Origin: Tolypeutes matacus
Taxonomy: Eukaryota; Chordata; Mammalia; Cingulata; Chlamyphoridae
Length of the DNA stretch: 64,000 bases
Reading direction: 5' to 3'
NCBI GenBank assembly: GCA_026826555.1
Contig: JAKSZT010054573.1
Span: 1,827,470-1,891,469 of the forward strand
Made by a program: the position numbers and the translations under genes. The notes under the pieces are model-generated. The model saw nothing but the letters and a program-made list of their open reading frames with translations. It was not told where the DNA came from and did no database searches. This document shows positions 21,735-33,830 of the stretch, in pieces. Within the stretch, counting starts at the first letter, position 1. Each line of letters starts with the position of its first letter.

Positions 21735-21895
21735 GGCCAGTGCGTTCCAAACTTGGCAGCACATTACAATAATCTGGGCTGCTTTCTTAAAAATCCCTCT
21801 GTCTCCCCAGACCAATTAAACCACAATCTGGCAATGACATTTTTTACTGTTCACCTGGTGATTCCAATGTGCAGCCAAATTTAAGAAGCCCAGGC
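21735..21895 (+). mobile_element. MER5A-like hAT MITE
   Basis: CAGTGCGTTCCAAACTTGGC at the start, ATTACAATAATCTGG, AACCACAATCTGG in the middle and TCACCTGGTGATTCCAATG near the end fit the MER5A layout. Confidence 0.65.
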
Positions 21896-22639
21896 TAAGA
21901 AATGCCCACTGACTTATTCTATCAGCTATTTAGGGGGATTTGCTTTTCAACCAGAGCATTCTGGAAAGATCCTATCTTAACCCATTAGCTCCTAGACAAA
22001 CACTCTCCTGAGATTTATTCATAGGTACAAGGTGTTCAAGAAAAACAGGATTCTGGACTCCCATAAATTTGTGAAATGATACATATTATGTTATGTTCTC
22101 AGAGATGAAAGTGAATGTGCCAAATACTGGGGGAAGCCATGGTTAAAACAACAAGCAAACAAACACACACACAAAAATACAGAAATTTAAAACCGTTTTA
22201 GGTTTACTTAATAAACAAAACAAATACAGAAGGAAAAAAAACCTTTTAAATGTATTTAACCCAGATTTCCCAAATTTATGCGAGCACTAAAAATTTATTA
22301 TCAAGTATCAGAATTAGTATCCTCTGAAAACGAGGCTCTGGGATTCATCCATTTGGAAAAGGCTGTTTAATGCCCCAGGATAACTCTCCAATGGTGGAAC
22401 CTGGGCCCCATGGAAGATCATGGGAAGGAAATCAGGGAGAGAATCTGGGAGCTTTTCTCAAACATTCCTCGCTGCCTTCATGGAAATTCTCTGGATCCCC
22501 CAACCTATAAAGGGCAGCTAAGAACACAGGACAGATTTTCTTTACCCAGGAAAAGCTGTTAGCTGATTCTTTAGTTGGTGTTTGTTTTACTTTATTTTCA
22601 TGACAAAATTTAGATATTGAACTTCAGAGCTGGACGGAC
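21896..22639. other. Unassigned stretch
   Basis: No gene or repeat recognised apart from short A-rich and CA-rich tracts around 22150-22250. Confidence 0.3.
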
Positions 22640-22830
22640 ACTCAGACTTTGCCTAGAATAAGGTTCTAATTTTCCCCACTGTGGAGCCTTGTCCATTCCC
22701 TTCACATCAACGAGCTTCAGCTTCATCACCTATAAAAGAGGGAACAATATCAATCCTGTCCTTCCAGTGGGTTTGTGACAATCTTATAAAATGCATTTTC
22801 AAAGAGCCTGGTGAAATGGCTGTTGAAATC
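22640..22830 (+). mobile_element. MIR SINE, divergent
   Basis: GCTTCAGCTTCATCACCTAT and AAAAGAGGGAACAATATC are the MIR core. TTTGTGACAATCTTATAAAA and AAAGAGCCTGG follow in the right order. Confidence 0.55.
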
Positions 22831-25564
22831 CATAGAACATACTCAACATGTGACTGCAATAAGCCTTGGCATCTCCAAGTGGGAGCAACATGTACGAAAC
22901 TCAAGGAAAGCACCACGCAGGGAATGAACACACATCACCCTTAGACCTTCCCACATAGGTACTGCAACGGATGTGGGACTTCGTCTTCACAGGTCTCAAG
23001 CTGTAAACGACAGATATAGACGCCAAAAGGGAAAGAAGCCAGATGAAATCTCTGCAAAGAGGTTTGATGGAGTTGCCATGACGAAGATGTCCTATGAGAA
23101 GACTTAAGGGGTACAGGACTGGGGTGTGTCCATCGAATGTACAGAATAATGAGGAAGAAGGGAATGTTGACTCCTAAGAGTAACAGATGATTGAAAGAAG
23201 GGGGCGATGAAAATCATTTAGGATGGAACCGGTGGAGGACTTCAAAATTAAATGTCATTTAGTTTTGGGCATTTGTTGACAATTTCTAAGGAGGGAAATG
23301 CAATGGTTGCAGCAAGAATGGAGTTTATTGCTATTAAAAGTTTTTGTTTTCTATATTACCTGGGAAATTGTGCAAGATAACATGTCCCCAAGAGTTAACA
23401 TCAGATGCTCATAATTTTCATCTGTCATACTAGAGTGTTTGCTGAGCATCAGGAAGTGTTATTATATAGGCAGAGGAAAGTCCGCTTCTAATCTACATGC
23501 CACACCTGAGGAAAAACCACTTCTGCAAATACCAGATTAAGCTGCCCTCTGTAATAAAGATAGTCCTCTCCTTCAAGAAAATCCCATTAATGCTGATCTG
23601 ACTAATTGAGAATTTGTGATGGCTGAGGCATCACATCACAGAATTTTCACCTTTGCAAACAAAGCTCTTCCTCATACATTGTGCAAATTTTAAAAGAAAT
23701 AAATATTTACCTTCAAAATGTAATCTAATTCAGACCACTCTCTTCACTAATCTGGAGCAGTGAGGTTTACGGATTTTCTCTTTCAACATACAACTTACAC
23801 TTCTAACATTTCAAAATAGAAACTCCACTGTATCCATTGCATCGCATCTATTCTTACATTTATTTTAAAGTTATCATTGTGTACATATAATTGTTCCAAG
23901 TGAGAATATTCAGTATTCCTAACACTTAAGGGTAGAGCTGTTTCTTTCTTTTTCCTTAAAATGGAAAAGCTCTAATTTTAAGGGCTCATGAATCTATATA
24001 AAATCAGAACCATTACCTGTTCTGTCTGTTGCTATGGATACATACTCATCTGATCTGTAGATATGACATAATTCAGGTATCTGCAGAGCAATATCATTGC
24101 AAAGACATCAGAGAAAATTTAAGCAGCACAGGGAACCAAGAAAAATAAGCTTTAAAAAAAGGTTTTAAAATAAAAGTGAAACTCCAGGAAACAAATTTCT
24201 GGTTTTATTTTATAACAGATTTTCTAATTTATTATTTTTAAAAAATGATTTTGTTTTTCTCTATGTCTTCTTGCTCTCTCGAGTACCTAAGTTTTCCATC
24301 TGATACTTGAAATGCATGGATCAACTGGACAGGAAAAAGGCAAAGAAGATTTTCCTAGCTTTGGAATACTGCAGAAAAATAACATAAGGTGTTTGCAGAG
24401 GTCAAAACAATTTATAGTTTTGCTATTATAAACATTTCTTTCAAACTGTAAATTGCAGGAACTTTATTTGTTTAAAGACTCTTCTCTAGCACCAAACCTC
24501 TATTAAATTTTATTGAATGACCTTTGATGAAATAATAGAGCTATGTAGGATTTGTAAACGTGAACTCTCAGAATCCAAAGGTGCCTATGAAAATTTAATA
24601 CTGGACAATGACCAGGTACTATTACTGTAAATAAGGCCAGCTGATACGTATGCATGGGTGACTAGATGGTTGAGCTAGGTGGTAGAAGAGAGACATATAC
24701 ACCACATCCAGATATTAAGTGCATGATTAATTAGTGGCACTGGGCATGGTCTTCTCACTGTAGCCAAAGCATGTGTCCACCTCCTGAGATCATAGAAATA
24801 ATATCAAAGTGACCGATAAATAGTGACTTTTTGTAGAAATTTTACATTTCTGGCCATATATTGCTTTAATCAAAAGTTAAAATTTCAGGAAATATAAAAA
24901 TGGTCAAGGGTATTGAAATAACTAAGAAAACTTACAAGTGCCAATGAAATATTAAAGAGAAAAGCAGACCAGAGGACAGAAAGAGTACACTCTGGTGCAG
25001 GGGAATGCACTGAACAAAGGGGATGATTGGAAATAAAAAGTGAAACCCTGTGAGCCTAACACGGATGGGATCGCTGGATGTGAAGCATCAGATGACCGTC
25101 AGCGTGGAAGAAGCTGGTGTTGGGAATGTGAGTTTCACCTGTGAGCACTCGTGCCCTTGGCCTGTCTCTTTACACTGGCCCAAGCCCTTCCTCCATCAGC
25201 TACCGGCATGCCTCTGGCATTGAAGAGGACAGGTTTTCAATCACCATCAACAAGTCACATGGACAAAGACACAACCTGCATTAGTCTTTGCAATCTCTAG
25301 GATTCCATCACCCTGACCGCTGGAATCTTTAAGTGCTTTATCCGAAGACAGGAAAGTTGTGCCTCCATGAAATCTGTGAATGAGAGGGAATTGGGGGGAT
25401 ATAGGCCAACACTGCCACCCACCCCAGCCTTCACGAACTTTACAGGTAGAAGCACCGTTATTAGTCTACATGATCCAATATCCCTGCACTCGTTCACTTA
25501 GTTCCTCCAGTTCTTGTGCACGAGGCTCCGACCGGGCTGATATTATAGCAAAGCACCTTCTGTA
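22831..25564. other. Long unassigned stretch
   Basis: About 2.7 kb without a repeat that I can name. The part 23440-23800 is low in repeats and could be conserved non-coding sequence. No exon with domain support is visible. Confidence 0.3.
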
Positions 25565-25765
25565 ATCAGGCTGTTCAGAGTCTGATATCAGCCTTGCCAC
25601 TTATTAGCAGTGTGGGCTGCAGAAAAGTAGCTAGACCCTCCGTTTCTTCATCTGTACAATGGTACCCAACTGGATGGCTGTGGAGGTGAAATGGCTCAAT
25701 ATGTATAAAGTACGCAGAACAGGGTGTAGAGTGAAACAAATATTCATTCAATACTAGCCATTATT
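25565..25765 (+). mobile_element. MIR SINE
   Basis: TCAGAGTCTGATATCAGCC, then TTGCCACTTATTAGCAGTGT, CCGTTTCTTCATCTGTACAA, and a tail with ATGTATAAAGTACGCAGAAC and TTATTATTAG follow the MIR consensus order over almost its full length. Confidence 0.75.
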
Positions 25766-26599
25766 ATTAGCTCCTCCTCGCTCATGCCTGACCCTGATCT
25801 TGGAGGGCTGAGGTGTTCCTAGAACGGCAGGAGTTGAGGGTCTATTGCGGATGGAGTAGAGTTTGTATGACTTCCCAGAAAGCTTGCTGTATTCTGACAG
25901 TAAGTTCCCTTGTAAGGATGCGTAAGGCTGATGCTCAGGTCTTTCCTAGTAGGAAAAAAGTCCCTCCTTCCTTTGATCATATGATGTTGTCCAGCCACGT
26001 CTTCCCCCTGCACAGCCAAACTTACTAACAGACGTGTCTATTACTTGCTTCCTCTTGCCTGTTACTCCCAAACCCAATGCAGAGTGACTTCTGCCATAAG
26101 TATGCTACTGAAATGAATCACCAATGCCACATGTCTCAGTAACATTCCTGCCTCCCAACAAAGCCCACATCCATCTCCTGAATCTTCTTTTGCCATAGCA
26201 GTTACTTTGAGAAGTTACAGATAAGTGTCTACATAGTACCACTGGTGAGGGGTACATTGGTAGCATTCTTTAGCTAAATAATCTATGGACATTATTGATA
26301 TTTTATATCTTCTTTGAAAACTACTTTTCCACATGGCTTGGGAGACCAGACTGATAATTTATCATCCTCCACACTGTCACCCTGCAGGGAAATTTGCAGC
26401 TCAGGACGATGGATGTGCAGTGAACCTTCCTGGATTCTTATCTGCATGCATTTCCAAGTTTTTTCTTTCTCCCCTTATCACTTATGTTTCTAATCTGTAG
26501 AAAGTGGCACAGTTTCTGACTTCAAAGGGTGCCATAACCAAATAAATACCACACCATTCCCCAAACCTATGTGTCTCGGCTTTTGAGTAGAAAAATATT
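25766..26599. other. Unassigned stretch
   Basis: I recognise no repeat or gene in this stretch. Confidence 0.3.
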
Positions 26600-26795
26600 G
26601 TGTAAATGCAGACATTTCATATAAAGAGCAATGAGGTTGTTTCTGGGGAATGGTGCTGGGTGGCATGATGCAGAAAGGAGGCTATTTTCACTACCTGGCC
26701 TTTGTACCTTTGGATCTTCTTGCATGTAGAGCTTATTGAACTAGAGCTAAGTAGATGCTTAAAAAAAATAAATTAAAAAAAAATTTATCTGCAGG
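26600..26795 (+). mobile_element. Old L1 3' end
   Basis: GGAGGCTATTTTCACTACC, TTTGTACCTTTGGATCTTC and an A-rich terminus with AATAAATTAAAA resemble the terminal 3' UTR of an L1M/L1MA type element. Confidence 0.45.
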
Positions 26796-27114
26796 ATACT
26801 AAAACTTGTCACTGTTCTTTGTAAAAAATAAGGTGTAGTCAAGACTTAGGGTTTTCTGTAGATGTTCCTTTATGTTTTCCTTTATTTCAAATTTATTCTT
26901 CTAGTAGACATACACTGTTAATGAATGGAGCCACTCTAGGATTCAAGACATGGATTTCAGAAATCAAGAAGCCAGTCACCATGTCCTCCAGTGTCATGTT
27001 AGAAAGAAACTCCACATGGCTTTTATAATAACCTCTGATGAATCACAACCCCTGCCACTTTGCCACTCCTCCCATAAAGACATGGCATCTGATTCCACAC
27101 ACTTGAGTCAGGAG

Positions 27115-27560
27115 TAATCTTTTGTTACCAAGCAAGTGCTCATTGCCCGACGTGCATAGAAGTCAATGCTGGGACACCAGGATTTCAAGGGCAGAAACAA
27201 CTTATTGTGAAGCAGCCACACAAGGAGACAGGAGGTTCACTCAAATCTGTCTCCTCGAGTCTCAGTTGCTTAGGGTCCTCATGAAGCCAAGCAAAGGCTC
27301 CTCATGGAGCCAAGCAAAGGTGGAGCGAGCGACCTTATTTAAGTCGGCAGTCACTGATTGGTTATGTTTGGTTACAGTTCATAGTGAGTGGGCGAGTATG
27401 GGCTCAAGAAGCCCTTGAACACTGATGGAAGCTGGCTGGGGCAAGCACAAATGGGCTGTAGCCGAGGGTCTGTAAAGAGGGGCAAGCGTCTGGCCACAGC
27501 AGTGTTAGAAACTGCTCAGTTTACAGAATACGGTAACTACAATAACAGGTAAAAGAGCAA
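27115..27560 (-). mobile_element. Possible ERV LTR, reverse
   Basis: This 445-bp tract has LTR-like traits, such as an ACAACTTATTGTG reverse polyadenylation-like phrase and TTATTTAAG in a promoter-like position. It contains an internal near-repeat (AGCCAAGCAAAGGCTCC / AGCCAAGCAAAGGTGG at about 27285-27325). Family and ends are not certain. Confidence 0.35.
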
Positions 27561-27614
27561 AGCTAAAATAACAACTACAATTACAAGCAAAACCGTTCAG
27601 TCAGTGGTTACACT

Positions 27615-27870
27615 TTGACTGATAGAATGTAGGGAACATGAGGGTGTGAGGGCCCAGAGGTAAGCTTCAAGAGACCTTGCAGCTTCAGCTCTCACCCTCT
27701 GGGAAAAGAGCTCTGAGACCACCATGCAGCAAAGAAGCCAAGTCTAGCTTCCTGGAGCAAGAGGCCATATAGAAAAAAAGCCCAGCTGCCGCAGCCAAGA
27801 GCCAGCATGCACTCCAAACACATCAGTGAAGCTGTGACTTCCTGCTCTACAGCTCCTCTGCATTATGCCC
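27615..27870 (+). mobile_element. MLT1-type LTR fragment
   Basis: TGACTGATAGAATGTAGGGA, GCTTCAAGAGACCTTGCAGC, TTCAGCTCTCACCCTCTGGG and GAGACCACCATGCAGCAAAG match the middle of an MLT1 LTR in order. Confidence 0.65.
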
Positions 27871-28220
27871 CATGACTTTCTCTTAGTGTGAAATGGGATT
27901 TTCTTTTTTGTGTTTTCCCTTGGTATTTGTATTTTTAGACTACTTGAAATATACCTAAAATTTAATAATAATGGTATATTAAATATGAGTATCGAATTTC
28001 AAATTTCTTTCCACCTTAGGAGTCTATACTCTATTCCAGTGCCTCAAGAATTTTTCAGACCTCTTTGTGCACTGCCTTTCTTAATAAATGGCCCCCTTAG
28101 GTATAAGTCACTGATGAATTCAACAAAATATTTAGGACTCTCAGCCCTTGTTCAGGTTTCTCCTTTCTTCCTTATTTTGCATGAAGACAATCAAAGCAGA
28201 CTGTCTTTATCCCAGGTTTT
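27871..28220. other. Unassigned stretch
   Basis: A 110-codon frame at 27910-28242 runs into the T-rich tail of the following L1. It has no domain and is treated as chance. Confidence 0.3.
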
Positions 28221-28235
28221 GACCCAAAGGCTCTT

Positions 28236-28913
28236 TTTTTAAAATAATTTTTTAAAAAAGATACTTAGATTACATAAATGTTACACACAAAAAAATAGGG
28301 ATTCCCATGTTCCCCACCTACCACTCCTCCCACAACCTCCCACATAAACACCCTTCATTAGTGTGGCTCATCACCTGCAATGGATAAACACATCCTGGGG
28401 CTTTGCCACTGAGCATGGACCACAGTTCACATTGTAGACCACACTCTCTCCCACGCAGTTCTGCATGTTATATGCTGATGTAAAATGGCCTATATCTGTT
28501 GTTGCAATGTCATTCAGGACAATTCCCAAGCCCTGAAAAAGCACCCGTATTACAACTGCTTTCCCCTCTCCCTGCCCCAATGTAATTTCTTCCATTGCTT
28601 GAATCGCAATATGTCTACAACAGAATACTAGTAAGTCCACTCTAGTCCATAGCTTTCCCCCAATCCTGAGGAGTCTGGGATGGTGATGTCCACTCCACCT
28701 CCAGTTGAGAAGGGGCTTATGTCCCATGGATAAGATGGATGGGATTATCCTGCCTGCAGCTGCAGGCTCTCTCCATTCCCTGGGATGGCCGTTGTCCATC
28801 ATCATCTCCCCACCAGGTGTCCTGGGTGAGTCCATTGAGCTGTAGAGTAGGAGTTGCAGCTCCACCGAGATTCCAGGCCCAGCCGGCACATGGGCAGCCA
28901 AAGTTCATCCAGA
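28236..28913 (-). mobile_element. 5'-truncated L1 with perfect 15-bp target duplication
   Basis: The plus strand starts with a T-rich tail. It then follows the 3' UTR of a xenarthran L1 in reverse: ATTCCCATGTTCCCCACC, CACTCTCTCCCACGCAGTTC, GCAATGTCATTCAGGACAAT and CAGTAAG-like phrases near GTCCACTCTAGTCCATAGC. A perfect 15-base direct repeat, GACCCAAAGGCTCTT, lies at 28221-28235 and 28914-28928. Truncation, tail and duplication together are the signature of target-primed reverse transcription. A 176-codon minus frame (28371-28901) lies wholly inside it. Confidence 0.9.
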
Positions 28914-28928
28914 GACCCAAAGGCTCTT

Positions 28929-31420
28929 GATGGCCTGGTGCCCCTGGCTCCAAGAGAAAAGATGAAAATGACGCAAACGATGCAGCGCTCAGTCCTGGGT
29001 AGGGGCTGAGGCTGCAAAGAGTTAACCTTCCCAAATCAGAGAAGAACAGGTGCTTCCAAAGTGCTCTCCTCCGGGCTAACTCTCAAAGCGTAGCTGTTGC
29101 TGTGTCTCCCTCCCCAACTGGAGCACAGAAAGGCAGGTTTGGGATGCTGGCAGCAAACTCCCCAAGACTCTGTCTGCCTCTCTGACCTGACTTTCCTCTC
29201 CCCCTCTCCTCTTCCGGGCGTCAAATGAAAAGAAGAGCACCGGGTAAAATAGGTTAACGGGCATCCCCTGCCTCTCTTCTTGTTGGTCCCACACATCTCC
29301 CACCTCTTTCCATATCTGACCAGCACATGACATCGGAATGACTCAGCTCCTGCCTGCACACCTTTGACTGGGACAGAAAATTCTGGGACATCTGGTCAGT
29401 GTAGATAAATATATGAGTAGTTCAGTCCAGAGCATGCTCACCTGTAGACCTGCTTAGCATCCAAACCAAGGGAAGTCACCTGGAGAGAACAGAGCCCCAC
29501 AGAGACTCGCTTGGAGGATGAGGACGTCCTCACATTACATTACCTCTGCACCTACGGAACACATCGATATATTTAGAAGACTTTAGTCACAGTTTGGGTT
29601 ATCTGCTCTATTTCCTTTTTTACAACAAATGGTTTTTCTTAACCTTCCAACTTCCTTGTAGAAGCATACTTTCCCCCTAAATATCGAGTTTCTAAACATC
29701 AAAGCTAGACCATGGGAAACTTTGCTTTTGATAAGAATATTTAAAGAAAATGCCTTAGGCTCTGAAGAAGGTATTTTAAAAATCCTTCAAGTAGTATCAG
29801 CATCATTGGAATAAGTGTGTGATCTACAAGTTAACTACTTTGGAAGGTAATGTTCAATGGGTAGAGGGGATCTGGTAGGATTTTTGGTTTTTTTTTTTCA
29901 GACAGTAAAAAGTAAACATACATCACACAAAATAGGGTATTCCTTTATACTCACACTTTGCATTACTGGCCCATTCTAAGATGAATGCATGATTTTAATC
30001 TCAAAACCTGGTTTTATTTCTCTTTTCCTCCTGATCTATGACACTTTATATTTAATGTTAACTCCAGAAGACATCCTATTTTCCCCACATCCTAAATTGT
30101 TAATAAATAATGTCAAGGGAAGAAAACTAGCATCGACTCTTCTAGCAGCCAGACTGTTGCTTAATTCAACAAACATCTATGATTGACCTTCAAGCTGGTT
30201 TCCAGCAGGGTGCACCGTTTTGGAAGAAGCTGATTTGCTCCTCTCTGCAGGGAAGCATGACGGTGCACTGCCCACCATGAGTGAGTGAGAGTTTAGAGGC
30301 AGGATTTCTTGTCCTAATAACGCCTCCGAGGCTGCCATGGAAACTGTCCTCCTCTCCGTCTGTCTCCTTGTTTATACAAGCAAAGGGAAGCTTGAGAGTG
30401 GGACTTTCAAGGTCCCTTCCACTTTTCTATTTCAGGAACCAACGCTAAAGTGCCCATTGTAATATGCGAAGGGACAGGTGGTCTTGTAACTAGAAACTAG
30501 ACAGGAATTTCCTGCCCCAGGTTTGCACTACCCTGAAGGAGTCTCCTTTTCATTAATTCTGGTGGAGACACTGGACAAGCTACTAGAAGAAGCCAAGGCG
30601 AATCTGTGAGGCCAGAGCTTTGATCCTCTCCTCACTTTCACTGTTAAACCCTCCCCTGGGTCATTTTTAAAGGAGATAAAGGGAAGAGCCTAGGTATTGA
30701 GAAAGTTCCTATTGGACTCGGGTATGAGAACCATAAAAATGACAAAGAGATTTTCCTGGGTGTCTCCTCTGAGTACTTTGGTTTTAAAATCCCATTCAAG
30801 TTGAGTGTTATTATTCCCCTCAAAACTGATGAGATAAACGAGGCTTAAAAATGTTAAGGTCATCAGTATAATCATTCACCCCAAATCCCACCTTCTCCAG
30901 CCCAATGGAGAAGGAAACAAGTATTTACACAGCATCTACTCCATGTCATGTGGTTTACTAGGCAAACTTGGTGGTTATTTCTCTCTAAATTCACCACAGT
31001 ATCCTAGGATGGATAATTTGCTCAAATTGTTTGAGTAATTTGCTTGAATTAAAATAGCTTATAAGGGACAGAGAAAGGTTTTTTTTAACCCCGAATTAGC
31101 CTCACTCTAATCCTCCCGTTTTCCCCACAATGAGCCAGACAGAAGGAGGCCCACAGGCAAGGATCCAGTTTTTATACACCAAAACCCCACATTAGGCTCA
31201 GCAGCCTGGCTGTGCTGGCAGGAGTTAACGCAGCAGGCCTGGTTTGCTCAAACCTTGCACGTTCCCAGGTTTCCTGACTGACCCTTGGCCAGCTCCTGGG
31301 AACTGAGCTGTTGGAATGTTCCAGTAGGGAGAGAGTTTTGCACGCTGGAGGACTTGAACCACAATGTCCCGGCTTGTCTGCAGAGCTCATGCAAGCACTG
31401 TGATCTCGGGCCAACACCAG
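28929..31420. other. Long unassigned stretch
   Basis: About 2.5 kb with no confident repeat or gene. A short T-rich scrap at 29880-29960 resembles another reverse L1 3' piece, and reverse MIR-like traces occur near 30790-31030. The 107-codon frame at 29036-29359 (minus) has no domain. Confidence 0.3.
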
Positions 31421-32041
31421 TGTGGCTGTGTGGCACTGCTTCTGAATTTTAAAAATAGATACTGGGTTATGCTTGTAAACTGGTCTGTACCTGGGTGTGA
31501 TTAAATTATGACTAGGGCTTTGATTGGGCCACGTCAGTAGGATGTCGAGTCCCTGCCCCTTGGTGGGCAGAGACTCAGAGAAAACTACGTGGCAGAGGAG
31601 AGAGCGGGAATCCTGATCCTGGAGCCCGGTAAGTAAACATGCAGGAGAAGCAGATATGTGAGGAAAGACAGAAGGTTCCATTAGACACGGCAGAGGCCCT
31701 GAGAAGAGAAATGAGCCTTTCACCTGAGATTTTACAGATGACCTTGTGGAGAAAGGAGAGCATCTGAGCCCAGAGAGAAACGAGCCTCGGGAGAGAGATG
31801 AGACTTATCCCAGCCTATAGCTGAAGTTGGAAGGAGCTGGGACCACAGAGCCTCAAGAGGAAGAGGAAGGCTGAATGTCAGCAGCTATCTTTCTCCAACA
31901 CATGGCAACAGACTTTGGTGAAGGAAGTAACTTATGCTTTATGGCCTGGTAACTGTAAGCTTCTACCCCAAATAAATACCCTTCATAAAGCCAACAGATT
32001 TCTGGAATTTTGCATCAGCACCCCTGTGTCTGACTAATACA
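31421..32041 (+). mobile_element. Solo LTR, xenarthran ERVL-like family
   Basis: The element begins TGTGGCTGTGTGG and ends GTCTGACTAATACA. It carries an AATAAA polyadenylation signal at 31971-31976 within CCCCAAATAAATACCCTTCA. It aligns along its full length with the LTR at 37676-38346, including the shared CAACAGACTTTGGTGA segment and CTTATGCTTTATGGCCTGG. Flanking bases ACCAG (31416-31420) and ACCTG (32042-32046) match at 4 of 5 positions, as expected for an old 5-bp duplication. No internal proviral sequence remains. Confidence 0.85.
31971..31976 (+). terminator. LTR polyadenylation signal AATAAA
   Basis: Canonical AATAAA within the solo LTR, about 65 bases before its 3' end, and conserved in the sister copy at 38275-38280. 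Confidence 0.6.
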
Positions 32042-32169
32042 ACCTGCCTTCCTTCTAGGGATCTCGAGCTTTAGAATCTGTGCTCTTTCACACAGACCCT
32101 GTGTATCCATGTGACTGATTCCCAATAAAATCCTTCACTGTGGGGCTGAAGTAAGCTTCCCTGGTGGAC

Positions 32170-32425
32170 ACCACTTTGTGTATGTTACAATCCGTTGCTG
32201 GAGGAATTAAAGGCATCCAGTATGTCTCCACCTGGAGAGGACTCTTGGAAGCTTGTGCCTGGTTTCCTCCAAACTTTGCCCACGCACCTTTTCCCTTTGA
32301 TGATAAATTTTTTGTGTCTTTTCACTGTAATAAACTTTAAGTGTGAGTTATAACAACTTCTGAGTGCTGTGATTCCTTCTAGGGAATCACTGGACAAGAG
32401 GGGGTGGTCTTGGGGACCCCTGACA
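32170..32425 (+). mobile_element. ERVL-type LTR, 3' portion
   Basis: CACCTTTTCCCTTTGATGAT, TTTTCACTGTAATAAACTTT (with the polyadenylation signal), CTGTGATTCCTTCTAGGGAA and GGTGGTCTTGGGGACCCCTG correspond in order to the 3' half of a MER21-like ERVL LTR. The 5' part is missing or too decayed to follow. Confidence 0.65.
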
Positions 32426-32569
32426 CACTGTCCTTCCCTTCAAGAGACCTTCCCTTGTCTGGGCCTCCTGAAGATGGTGATGTGGCAGATTTCCCCCGAA
32501 ATCAACACTAGGTCCCTGAGCAAGTCAGACTTCTTAGGCTTGGCGCTTGATTTGCAAGATGATTTGCAG

Positions 32570-32690
32570 CCAGCAGACCTGAGCTTGTTTCCTGACTCTG
32601 CTACCAGTAAACTCTGTGACTTAAACTCACTGAGCCTCAGAGCCTTCAGCTGTAAAACGAGGAGGGTAACATCCTAGGAGTCTTCATGGA
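32570..32690 (+). mobile_element. MIR fragment
   Basis: CCTGACTCTGCTACCAGTAA, TGTGACTTAAACTCACTGAG and CTCAGAGCCTTCAGCTGTAA match the MIR core in order. Confidence 0.65.
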
Positions 32691-32939
32691 ACTTTCCCTT
32701 ACTCTAGCATTCCTTTACCTGCTTCTGTGAGGAATGAGTGTCTTCACCGGGAGCAACGGCCCAGCCAGGCTCCAACACTTAGCCTCGAGTGACTCCATGC
32801 CAGTTCACATCCAAAGACCCTCTAGCTTTCCCCCACTCTCCATAGACTATTCTTTCTTTCTTCTATCAATGTATTCAACTATAGTCAGTGGGCTCAATAT
32901 GGATGAAATGTAAAAGTCCTAAAATCTCATAATTGCAAT

Positions 32940-33830
32940 TACCTTTAAGGATTATCTAGTCTAGCTCTTCTGTGGATGATCTTGACTTGGATTTCATCCC
33001 AAACAGATGTTCCTCCACCTTTGCTTGGATGCCTCATGGGAAGGAGAACTCACTACCACCTGTAGTAGTACAACCCCTCCAGGCTTTACTGACTCTTAAC
33101 TGAAGCTTGCTTCTGTTGGCATGAAATTCAGATTCCTGTTACTTCTTGAGTTTTAGCTTTTCTCCATGGGGAACCATGGACATTTGTTCTAGCATTTTTG
33201 AATGTGTGACTGGCATTGTGCCATGTATTTTAAATAGATGCTCACAATAACTGTGTGAAGTGAGCCTTATTATCCTTTCTAGTTTTATAGATGCGATTCA
33301 GAGGGCATTTCAAGAGCAGAGTTGCAAGGAAACCCAGTCCTCTGTTACTGCAAAGCCTACAGGGGTTTTCTCTCCCACTTCATCAGGCTGTACAATTCTC
33401 TCCCATCTGATGGGTGTTTAATGTGGTATCACTTCTCTTTGTCGGCTGTTTCATCTCCAAGTTCAAGGGTCTCAGGTCTGTCAATATTGCCAGTTTAGCC
33501 ACCCCAGGCAAGCAGGGTCATTGTCTCTTGAATGTGTTCCAGTGTGTCTAGGTTCTCTAAATATGGTGACTAATTTAATGCTCAGGCATATTCAACCCTG
33601 CACAGGGGATGTCTCCTTCCTTCTCAACGCTATCTTCTGGGAATGAAGCCTGAGCGTCTATTATGTATTTTTGTAGTCCTACTTTTTAAATAATAAGATT
33701 TTTTTGGTGTTTTTTTTTTCCCTTCATGCTCTGCTACAGATCCATAGTCCACTTTCTTTTAAAGTTCTTTTTGGGCCTCCTGAGCACAGGATGGGACATT
33801 TGTACCCATCTGTTTTCATCTGTCAATGTC
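32940..33830. mobile_element. CR1/L3-type LINE fragments, interrupted by MIR
   Basis: AGGAGAACTCACTACCACCT, GAATGTGTTCCAGTGTGTCT and GATCCATAGTCCACTTTC fall in the order of a mammalian L3/CR1-like LINE. The tract is broken at 33190-33310 by MIR-like sequence. All parts are very old, and orientation is not decided. Confidence 0.45.
33190..33310 (-). mobile_element. MIR fragment, reverse
   Basis: TGACTGGCATTGTGCCATG, ATGCTCACAATAACTGTGTG and CTTATTATCC..TTTTATAGATG reproduce the reverse MIR layout of a size comparison, regional and exclusive core phrases. Confidence 0.6.

Noticed and set aside
28739..29359. Cluster of overlapping frames next to the L1 insertion
   Set aside because: Frames overlap on both strands and cross the L1 boundary. 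None has domain support.
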